Assembly (NCBI RefSeq): GCF_011378715.1
Contig: NZ_WTKU01000011.1
Location: forward strand, 62,001-126,000
From: Psychromonas sp. SA13A
GTDB lineage: Bacteria > Pseudomonadota > Gammaproteobacteria > Enterobacterales > Psychromonadaceae
Direction of reading: 5' to 3'
DNA: 64,000 nucleotides
Shown: positions 38,881 through 46,222 of the stretch, piece after piece
Position numbering within the stretch: position 1 is the first letter of the stretch
How the letters are laid out: each line of letters opens with the position of its first letter
The notes under the pieces: model-generated
Database searches by the model: none
Told to the model about the DNA's origin: nothing
The model's input: only the letters and a program-made list of their open reading frames with translations
Made by a program: the position numbers and the translations under genes

Positions 38881-40089
38881 TTAATTAATTTCCGCGATAA
38901 AAAGTTCATTCCATTGCTGTTGAACACAAGCTAAATCAAACCTACGTGTTGATTCGATTGCATTATTTGAATATTCAGATAATAAATCAGGGCTCTGTAT
39001 TAACTTTATAATTGACTTAGAAAACTCTTCGACATCATGGTTTTCTATTAAATAACCATTATAATTATTCACTAACACATCAGAGAGGTCGCCAACATTA
39101 GGCACAATTGCAGGTAATCCCACTTTTAACCCTTCAAGCATCGACAGTGCGAGCCCTTCTGAACGTGATGTTAAAAGATATATTTTAGACTTTTGCAACC
39201 AAGATAAAACATCAGATTGATGCCCAGCAAAATAGACTTTATCTTCAATATCAAGCTGTTTTGCATATGCTTTTAATTCAGACAACAGTGGACCGTCTCC
39301 AATAATTAAAGCACGACAATCTACTTGCTTTTCTTTTATTCTTTTTATGATATCTAAATATAGATTCACTTGTTTCACTTTTGATAAGCGAGCAGTTAAA
39401 ACAATATCGTACTCTTTATTTTTTAATGAGTCAGGGTAAAACTTATAGGCATCAATAGCCCCTGAAATAACATGAATTTGGTTACTAATAATTCCATTTT
39501 CACTCAAAAATGATTTAGCTCCATTACCCATTGTAATAACACGAGTGGAACAAGCAATTATTTTACAAATATAACTTGTTATAAATTGATCTTTTCCATT
39601 TAAAAACTTAAAGAAGTTATTCTCCGTTTTACCTGTTACAAGAGTTTCTGTAATGCCACCCACACTAAAATAAATAGAGTGACAGCATAGAATTTTTGAA
39701 AATAAAACAGCTAAGGTTCCATTAAACAATATATGAAAGCCACCGATATAATCAGGTCTAACTTTACAAGAGTAGATAAAGAAAGTGATTAGCCTAGCAA
39801 GTGTCTCTCCAGCTATAGAGTTCAATGCTATCGGTGGTTTAACCACATCAAGGCCTTCAATATCATAATCAATATCGTTTGAAACAATATATACATGTTT
39901 TGTGCTCGAACAGGTTAGCAGTGGAACTAAATGAGCATCTATCCAATTTTTAGAATAAAAAGCGCCTGTTAACACAATTACATTTTCTGTCTTTTTTGGT
40001 TTTTTAGTCGGCAATAAGCTGAATAGTTGAATTAAACTATACAATAAAAAAAGAACAGCCCTACCAAAAAATATTTTTATTTTATACAT
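38881..40089 (-). CDS. Glycosyltransferase family 4
   Basis: GT-B retaining glycosyltransferase of 402 aa. A hydrophobic N-terminus (RAVLFLLYSLIQLFSLLP) suggests membrane association. The donor domain has TARLSKVKQVNLYLDIIKRI and TSRSEGLALSMLEGLKVGL with both EX7E glutamates. It is placed between the deacetylase-like protein and the PaaK-like enzyme in block 2. Linkage and sugar are unknown. Confidence 0.87.
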   Translation of the reverse strand: MYKIKIFFGRAVLFLLYSLIQLFSLLPTKKPKKTENVIVLTGAFYSKNWIDAHLVPLLTCSSTKHVYIVSNDIDYDIEGLDVVKPPIALNSIAGETLARLITFFIYSCKVRPDYIGGFHILFNGTLAVLFSKILCCHSIYFSVGGITETLVTGKTENNFFKFLNGKDQFITSYICKIIACSTRVITMGNGAKSFLSENGIISNQIHVISGAIDAYKFYPDSLKNKEYDIVLTARLSKVKQVNLYLDIIKRIKEKQVDCRALIIGDGPLLSELKAYAKQLDIEDKVYFAGHQSDVLSWLQKSKIYLLTSRSEGLALSMLEGLKVGLPAIVPNVGDLSDVLVNNYNGYLIENHDVEEFSKSIIKLIQSPDLLSEYSNNAIESTRRFDLACVQQQWNELFIAEIN

Positions 40090-40107
40090 ACTTAAACTCA
40101 GATTAGA

Positions 40108-41322
40108 TTAATTTTTAATATTAGGAAAAGTTAAAGCACACCACTTTATGGAAATACTGGCGGCTCCTGTCATATCGGGTGGATTGTGTATTATCTTATT
40201 AAATAGTTCTTTATTGATATATAGTTTTACTCGCATAGGATCTTTCACATAAAAAGTTAAACCTTGTAGATCTTCTCCGCTATATTCTGTAGAAAGATAT
40301 ATATGTGTTTCATCTCCGACTGCTTTAACTGAAAAATTGAGCTCATCCACTGTACGACAATAACCTAATAAACGCCTAGTCGTTGACGTTAATATCTGTT
40401 TATTTTTTTGATAACTTGATAACAATTCAAAAGCTTGACGTGTTTCATGAGTAAACGGCTCTGCTACTGAATGCACCTTACCCAAATGACTATAAAGAAT
40501 ACTGCACCCACGCTTTTTAACCAGTGTATCTAACACTTTTTTAGTAATTACATGATGCACACCACGCGCTTGATCAAAGCAGGAAACCCCTCCCCAAGAA
40601 GGATTACAACGCATAAATTCATTAATTTCAGTACCATCAACCAGTTTAGATTTGCGTAACACTTTATTATTTTTATGCATTGCATACTTTTTATTACCTA
40701 ATCTTGCAAACCAACCTTTGATGAACTCTAATGCAATCGTTTTAAGAGAAGCTTTAATTTGTTTTTTATTAAACAATGCTTGGTAGCTTCTATTAGTATT
40801 TTGAGCAACACAGCTGGTTACGCGCCCCTTCCAAATAAAAGGTAACATGCTAGATAGTACCGTTAAGTCACTATGGTAAGCAGGCTTACCAACCTCCGCA
40901 CCTTGCCCTTGCATGATGTCATTATCTAAGTTGGTTGGCGCTTGAGCATGATCCACCCACACTTCAATCTTTCTTTTCCCAGATTGAATCGCAGTCCAGT
41001 GTTTTTCAATTAACGCTCTGTCATTAACAAAATCACCAAAAGAATGCAGACAATCAATATGACCTGAGTCAATCAATTGATGAATTTTTTGTCGTCCGTC
41101 ATCATCTGTATTGGTATAAGAAAAATTATGTTCAGGCATATCAAAATAGATAGTGTTGCCGACCTCTAACCCCACTCCTTTACCTAAAGACGTTTCTTCG
41201 TTGGTATTTAAATAGCGTGCGGTTTCAAAATAAATTTCTTTATTAGGTGTTTCATCTAAATCACTACAAATAGCAAGCATTGCACTATAAGGGTAAGGGT
41301 ATTTTCGTAAACTAACGTTCAT
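40108..41322 (-). CDS. Unassigned protein with deacetylase-like motifs
   Basis: Protein of 404 aa that I do not recognise as a named family. Segments suggest a polysaccharide-deacetylase-like (beta/alpha)7 barrel: an N-terminal LAICSDLDETPN with two aspartates, IDCLHSFGDFVND, and VWVDHAQAPTNLDND with D and H side chains that could bind metal. Near the end are SILYSHLGKVH and a beta-rich tail. There is no signal peptide or membrane segment. ATG at 41322 is chosen over the TTG at 41328 because AGAGG lies nine bases before it. It is co-directional with the flippase and a GT4, so it probably acts on a precursor or the repeat unit. Function is not assigned. Confidence 0.7.
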   Translation of the reverse strand: MNVSLRKYPYPYSAMLAICSDLDETPNKEIYFETARYLNTNEETSLGKGVGLEVGNTIYFDMPEHNFSYTNTDDDGRQKIHQLIDSGHIDCLHSFGDFVNDRALIEKHWTAIQSGKRKIEVWVDHAQAPTNLDNDIMQGQGAEVGKPAYHSDLTVLSSMLPFIWKGRVTSCVAQNTNRSYQALFNKKQIKASLKTIALEFIKGWFARLGNKKYAMHKNNKVLRKSKLVDGTEINEFMRCNPSWGGVSCFDQARGVHHVITKKVLDTLVKKRGCSILYSHLGKVHSVAEPFTHETRQAFELLSSYQKNKQILTSTTRRLLGYCRTVDELNFSVKAVGDETHIYLSTEYSGEDLQGLTFYVKDPMRVKLYINKELFNKIIHNPPDMTGAASISIKWCALTFPNIKN

Positions 41323-41362
41323 GCTCAATAACCTCTTGGTAGATGAAAATATTTAAAAACTA

Positions 41363-42916
41363 TCATGAAGAAATTTTCAATCGGCGAAACAATTTTTGTT
41401 GTATTTTTACGGGTACTAAATAGACAAAATAGATAATAATAGTAACGATGCCAGCGCTAACCAAAGTAGCTATTGCAGTAACTGAATCATTCAACTCATA
41501 GGCATGGCGTGACCATGCAAGTAGACCTAAAAACGGCATGATATAGAATAATGGCTTAATAAAGCTACTTTGAACATAACCTAGCCATGACAACTTCAGT
41601 TGTCGGCAGGTATAAATTGGCACAATAAACCCATAAACAATATTCATCGGGACCACAAATAATAGAGCAGCCGTGGTTAGCTCCCAATTATTAACACCTA
41701 AAAACAGAATACTTATTACAAAAATAACGAATACAGCAATGAGAGCAAATATAGAAATTTTTCCATGTTGATTCAGGCCTATTAATATGCGGATAGAAGT
41801 ATCTTGGGCCATTGGTAATAATCGACCTAGTGCAAGTATCATCATCAAAGGCCATAATGCATAGTCATTACCCATCCAATATTGCAAAACTACATCACCA
41901 TAAATAAATAAGAAACCTAAACTCGGTAAGGCAAATGCAAAGCTAAGTTTGGTGGTATTAACAAAAAGAGTCTGAATAGCTTTATTATCACCCGCCCCCT
42001 GCATCGAACCAGTTGTTGGCGTTAACATTAAAGTGAATTTATTCATAAACATTTTTATTTGTCTAGTCAGTGCCATCGGCCTTGCAAAGACCGCTAAGGC
42101 AGCAGGTCCGATTGCACTGACCAATATGAGACTAATACTTTGTAATAAAATAATTGGAGGTAGGTTTGATAGCATGCTTTTTATACTAAAAATCAACATT
42201 TCTTGGCAGGTTGCCCAGTTTGCCATTTTTAGATCAAATTGAAACTCTTTGCAGAGTCTGCCAACAAAAATAAAACGAATAGTTTCAAAAACGATTGTTG
42301 AAATTAAGTAACCTATCGCCATCCCTATCACGCCAAGATCGGTCAAAAAAAGTAGCGCAACCATCAGTGCTAATGAGAAAAGGCTATCGCCAGCATGCAA
42401 TGAATTATGAATATCCCAACGGTGATAACCTGTCAATAATCCCTTGGCAGAGCCTGCTGCCATCCCAACTGACAAACTAAAACCTAAAAAAAGCACAACC
42501 CATTGTGCCATTTCAGTATTTTCTTTTAATGACTCACTAAAAAAAACCGGCAGTAAAAAATAAAATAAAATCGTACATAAAGTGACTACTGAAGACACAA
42601 CTAACTGCACAAAGACTGCAGAATTTGCGACCTCATTCAATTTGACAAAATCACTAGCTGAGCGATGTTTTGCAATATAACGGTTAAAGCAAGCCCCCAT
42701 TCCAAATCCAAGTAATGCCAAATAACTAACAAAAGACCAACCAAAATCCCAAATACCCAAGGCCACTTGGCCTACTTTTTCATCCACTAAACGAGGCATT
42801 ATAAAACCAGAAAAAACAAGAACAAGCTGACTTGCCCAGCTCACCATTAAATTCCATGTAAAGCGATCTTGTCCGGTTAAATCAACTTTTTTGTTTTTAT
42901 CGATATTTTGAGTCAC
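41363..42916 (-). CDS. Polysaccharide flippase (Wzx, MOP superfamily)
   Basis: Polytopic membrane protein of 517 aa with about 12-14 hydrophobic segments arranged like RfbX/Wzx and MviN-type exporters (for example FTWNLMVSWASQLVLVFSGF near the N-terminus and QMLGK-like loops replaced by QHGKISIFALIAVF). It would flip the undecaprenyl-linked repeat across the inner membrane. The start is GTG with a CGGAA element about nine bases upstream. It lies six bases after the sulfotransferase gene in block 2. Confidence 0.87.
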   Translation of the reverse strand: MTQNIDKNKKVDLTGQDRFTWNLMVSWASQLVLVFSGFIMPRLVDEKVGQVALGIWDFGWSFVSYLALLGFGMGACFNRYIAKHRSASDFVKLNEVANSAVFVQLVVSSVVTLCTILFYFLLPVFFSESLKENTEMAQWVVLFLGFSLSVGMAAGSAKGLLTGYHRWDIHNSLHAGDSLFSLALMVALLFLTDLGVIGMAIGYLISTIVFETIRFIFVGRLCKEFQFDLKMANWATCQEMLIFSIKSMLSNLPPIILLQSISLILVSAIGPAALAVFARPMALTRQIKMFMNKFTLMLTPTTGSMQGAGDNKAIQTLFVNTTKLSFAFALPSLGFLFIYGDVVLQYWMGNDYALWPLMMILALGRLLPMAQDTSIRILIGLNQHGKISIFALIAVFVIFVISILFLGVNNWELTTAALLFVVPMNIVYGFIVPIYTCRQLKLSWLGYVQSSFIKPLFYIMPFLGLLAWSRHAYELNDSVTAIATLVSAGIVTIIIYFVYLVPVKIQQKLFRRLKISS

Positions 42917-42922
42917 TGATAT

Positions 42923-43906
42923 TTATTCCGTATAACCGAGCGAGTTATGATATTCACCGGTAATTTGATGGTATGTTACAAGCTCACTTTCACTGAGTAG
43001 TGCTTTCCAGCGATCATCTAACTTAATCACTTCAGAGTCATCTAAACGCATGCCATTACCAACTACATGATGCTCAACAGTTTTAAAATCTAATCGTTTC
43101 AGAGATGGATCAACCCCTATAAATTCAAACAATTTATTTAATGTCTTTTCCGTATCATTGCATATATCTTCATAATGCACTTGCATCCAACTTTCTTTTG
43201 ACATGGTTGCTAATAAAGCCTCTGTTTCTTGATTGCAACGTACCCACTCTTCAGCTCCAACTCCAATTCCGCGGCTATGTTCAGGTGTTTTACCTGCACC
43301 ACCACCTCGGAATTTAGGATCTTTAGCATCAGCAAACTCAGAAGGATCTTTGTATGCTAACGAAACTCCACGGCCATCTCGTACGACCCAAATCACTTTT
43401 ATATCTAAATCAGGGTTTCTTAGTAAATATTTTAAACGAATGCCTATTTTTGAAGAATCTACAACGGTTTCTACTCCAGCTTGCTCAGCAATAGAGCGTA
43501 CATAATCTGCATTACGCTTTTGTAATAAGGGTAATTGTTTTCGCCATATTGGAGATAGTATTAACAATGAATCACGTACAAACTCCATAAATGGATCACG
43601 CACTAAAGGCCTAAGTAACCTATGCATATAAGGCGTTGCACCTGTTCGTATATCAGTACCTGCATTCGATATACAAAAATCATGGCCTTTAGTTTCCATT
43701 TTATCGGTTACGCCTTTCCAAAAACTACAATCTTTAGCAAGTGTTTTACAAGAGCACAAATAACTACTTTCATCACCAAGATTAATTGCTTTTAGTTCTC
43801 CAACACTACAAAGGTCTGGATGAGCACCTAATAACATGGCGGTCATGGTTGACCCTGAATGACTTGCTGCTGCTAGATAAACCAATTTTTGTTTTTTATG
43901 CTTCAT
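42923..43906 (-). CDS. Sulfotransferase (PAPS-dependent)
   Basis: Sulfotransferase of 327 aa. The 5'-phosphosulfate loop is ASHSGSTM (residues 14-21), and the 3'-phosphate region is VIWVVRDGRGVSLAYKDPS with the conserved RDGR. EEWVRCNQE and VHYEDIC follow the usual order. It would transfer sulfate from PAPS to a sugar hydroxyl or amine, making the polymer sulfated and more acidic. Sulfated exopolysaccharides are common in marine bacteria. It sits between the GT26 gene and the flippase, so sulfation probably happens in the cytoplasm on the repeat unit (inference). Confidence 0.88.
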   Translation of the reverse strand: MKHKKQKLVYLAAASHSGSTMTAMLLGAHPDLCSVGELKAINLGDESSYLCSCKTLAKDCSFWKGVTDKMETKGHDFCISNAGTDIRTGATPYMHRLLRPLVRDPFMEFVRDSLLILSPIWRKQLPLLQKRNADYVRSIAEQAGVETVVDSSKIGIRLKYLLRNPDLDIKVIWVVRDGRGVSLAYKDPSEFADAKDPKFRGGGAGKTPEHSRGIGVGAEEWVRCNQETEALLATMSKESWMQVHYEDICNDTEKTLNKLFEFIGVDPSLKRLDFKTVEHHVVGNGMRLDDSEVIKLDDRWKALLSESELVTYHQITGEYHNSLGYTE

Positions 43907-43918
43907 GTGTTTTCTTCA

Positions 43919-44716
43919 TTAGGATTTTTGAGGTGTAATTATTTCTTTTAATAACATACCGATAAATAAAGTATTCGTCACCAAGTAGCGTTTCCATAAA
44001 CGACCAGGCTCTTGAAGTACTCGGTACAACCATTCCATTCCTAGTTTCTGCCAAATTAATGGTGCACGTTTAACTTTACCTGCAAATACATCAAATGATC
44101 CGCCTACACCATGCACTACTGGCACTTGCATTACGTCTCCCCATTTAGCCATAAATTGCTCTTTTTTAGGCGAAGTAATAGCAACAAATAATACATCTGC
44201 TTTTGCGGTTGCAATATTTTCAGCGACTTCACTTTGTTGATCATCAGAGAAGTACCCATTTTGGCGACCAGCAATGACCACACCAGGATAATGTTTATGA
44301 ATTTGACGTTCAATTTCTTCTGATATTTCTTCCGCCGCACCTAAACAAAAAACACGATAACCTAATTTATTACCACGTTCTAATATGCCATGCATTAGAT
44401 CGATACCAGCGACTCGCTCTGGTAATTTTTTATTAAGGATTTTACTGGCTAATACCACTGCACTTCCATCAGCAAGAATCAGATTTGATGAAGTAACATC
44501 TTCCCCAAGAGCAGGGTTACGCTTCATATTGACAACTTTAGCCGCATTTAACATACCGATATGCAGAGATTGTTTAGAAGTGATACATTCGTTAATAATA
44601 TCTAGGGATTGGGACATGCCTAATGGATGGATATCGATACCAAACATTTTAATAGTGGGCGCTTGTACCTTATATCGTTTTAAAGGTTCATTTAATACGC
44701 AATTATCATCCGTCAT
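43919..44716 (-). CDS. WecG/TagA/CpsF-family glycosyltransferase (GT26)
   Basis: GT26 enzyme of 265 aa and first gene of block 2. It has the family core with LNAAKVVNMKRNPALGEDV, NLILADGSAVVLASKIL, RVAGIDLMHGILE and VGGSFDVFAGKVKRAPLIWQ followed by EWLYRVLQEPGRLWKRY. These enzymes usually add the second sugar to an undecaprenyl-linked monosaccharide, for example ManNAc(A). AAGGACAGG is a good ribosome binding site. The initiating enzyme that would make its acceptor is not in the window. Confidence 0.9.
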   Translation of the reverse strand: MTDDNCVLNEPLKRYKVQAPTIKMFGIDIHPLGMSQSLDIINECITSKQSLHIGMLNAAKVVNMKRNPALGEDVTSSNLILADGSAVVLASKILNKKLPERVAGIDLMHGILERGNKLGYRVFCLGAAEEISEEIERQIHKHYPGVVIAGRQNGYFSDDQQSEVAENIATAKADVLFVAITSPKKEQFMAKWGDVMQVPVVHGVGGSFDVFAGKVKRAPLIWQKLGMEWLYRVLQEPGRLWKRYLVTNTLFIGMLLKEIITPQKS

Positions 44717-44846
44717 TTGCCTGTCCTTAGCAGTTATATTTTATTATTTTACTATTATTTTAATATAATGATTGTTTATGTTACTTCAACTCTGAATAAG
44801 CAAATTAGCATAGCGAGTTCTATAGCTCTCTAGTTTAAACTACCTT

Positions 44847-44864
44847 CCAATAACCTGTTATTGG
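44847..44864. promoter_or_regulatory. Perfect palindrome, candidate operator
   Basis: CCAATAAC-CT-GTTATTGG is an 8+8 perfect palindrome with a two-base centre, placed in the divergent promoter region. It has the size and symmetry of a dimeric regulator site; no T-run follows, so it is unlikely to be a terminator. Confidence 0.5.
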
Positions 44865-44882
44865 CTCTTGAATTCAGTAATA

Positions 44883-44905
44883 AGTTCAATAGTTATTATT
44901 GAACT
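44883..44905. promoter_or_regulatory. Inverted repeat, candidate operator
   Basis: AGTTCAATA (44883-44891) and TATTGAACT (44897-44905) are perfect complements around a five-base spacer, 18 bp from the previous palindrome, with which they share CAATA. Confidence 0.45.
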
Positions 44906-45106
44906 ACACAAATTAACTGCACAAATTAACTACAGGGTAATATTTTAAACTTAACTTATTGATATAATGACAGCTTTCGCTTCCATCGCACGGAGCCAAA
45001 ATTAAGATGTAAATATTAACACAATTTAATACCATCTTTTCCGCATATAAAGATAAAATACTCATTTTATTACGTTAAGTCACTACAAATAACAGGGAAT
45101 CTAACA

Positions 45107-46117
45107 ATGCAGACAGTAGACTATTTAATAAGCTTAGATTACGAGTTGTTTTTTGGTAAAAATCCAGGCTCAGTTGAAAATTGTATGCTGAAACCTACGA
45201 AGCAATTAATCACTATTTTAGATAAACACAATAGTAAAGTTTGCTTATTTGTCGATGCGGGTTTTCTTGTTAAATTAAAAGAGTATTCCAATCAGTTCTC
45301 TGAACTTAAAGAACAATATAACGAGATTCAAAAACAATTATTATCACTATCAGAAGCTGGCCATGATATACAACTGCATATTCACCCACATTGGTTTGAT
45401 AGTATTTATGATCAAACAGGTTGGCAGATTGACACAAGCCGTTATCGTTTACATGATTTTTCAGAACAAGAAATAGAAGAGATAGTAAGTACTTACAAAG
45501 CTGAATTACAACTGTGTAGCCATCGTCCTATTTTTGCTTATCGAGCTGGAGGTTGGTGTTTACAACCATTTATAAAAATTAAACAGGCTTTGCTAAATAA
45601 TGGCATTTGGTTAGATAGTACGGTCTTTAATCAGGGTTATTCATCGGATCCAACACGACACTTTGATTTTAAGAACATGCCACAACAGCCCTATTGGAGT
45701 TTCTCTAACGATCCATTACTACCGGAGCAATCTGGTGAGTTTGTTGAATTACCGATCAGTGCCTTTAAAACCTCCCCCTTCTTTTTCTGGAAACTTGCTT
45801 TTCACAAAAAATTCTCAAGTAAGCAATTCAAACCTTTTGGTGATGGCCAAGCAATGGTAGCGAATAATCACTATTACTTTCAAAGGCTAACACAAAGCAC
45901 CTATGGCCCCGTTATGATCGATGGCGCGAAAGCTGGACAACTACAAAGTGCCTTTCATAGGCACCTTAAGCAAGGGGACGCTAAGGGGATATTTAATATC
46001 ATGGGGCATCCCAAAAGCCTTGCTCCTTACTCTTTACATAAACTAGATCTGTTTTTGAGTAAGAATAAACAATTGCACTGCAAGACCTTTCAAGACTTGG
46101 TTCATTTAAAAAAATAA
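45107..46117 (+). CDS. Polysaccharide deacetylase, WalW-like
   Basis: Protein of 336 aa resembling the WalW group of deacetylase-like enzymes. SLDYELFFGK near the N-terminus carries the metal Asp and Glu. LQLHIHPHWFDS-like text (QLHIHPHW) gives the H-x-H metal ligands. FAYRAGGWC and NIMGHPKSL correspond to later active-site motifs. There is no signal peptide, so it should act in the cytoplasm on a sugar precursor or repeat unit. It is divergent from block 2 and is followed by a strong terminator, so it is a single-gene unit. GGGAA precedes the ATG. Confidence 0.8.
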   Translation: MQTVDYLISLDYELFFGKNPGSVENCMLKPTKQLITILDKHNSKVCLFVDAGFLVKLKEYSNQFSELKEQYNEIQKQLLSLSEAGHDIQLHIHPHWFDSIYDQTGWQIDTSRYRLHDFSEQEIEEIVSTYKAELQLCSHRPIFAYRAGGWCLQPFIKIKQALLNNGIWLDSTVFNQGYSSDPTRHFDFKNMPQQPYWSFSNDPLLPEQSGEFVELPISAFKTSPFFFWKLAFHKKFSSKQFKPFGDGQAMVANNHYYFQRLTQSTYGPVMIDGAKAGQLQSAFHRHLKQGDAKGIFNIMGHPKSLAPYSLHKLDLFLSKNKQLHCKTFQDLVHLKK

Positions 46118-46153
46118 AGCAAACGAAGTAAATATTCATGTTCATGTAAAAAT

Positions 46154-46196
46154 AAAGCCTCTCAATCATTGTTTATCAACGATTGAGGGGCTTTTT
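46154..46196. terminator. Strong terminator between the deacetylase and prsT
   Basis: AAAGCCTCTCAATC (46154-46167) pairs with GATTGAGGGGCTTT (46181-46194) with only one G-T pair over a 13-base loop. T residues follow on plus and A residues precede on minus, so it can end both convergent units. Confidence 0.9.
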
Positions 46197-46222
46197 ACAA
46201 TATTACTTTTTAAACTAATTTA

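Larger units (their letters stand above)
44717..45106. other. 390-bp divergent intergenic region with inverted repeats
   Basis: Lies between block 2 (minus) and the WalW-like deacetylase (plus) and must hold both promoters. It contains a perfect palindrome (44847-44864), an inverted repeat (44883-44905) and a direct repeat CACAAATTAACT at about 44907-44918 and 44920-44931. No small gene is evident. Confidence 0.6.

Noticed and set aside
44110-44130. TGGCACTTGC as a sigma-54 promoter for PrsR
   Set aside because: The spacing between the GG and GC elements is wrong and the site lies inside the GT26 coding sequence.
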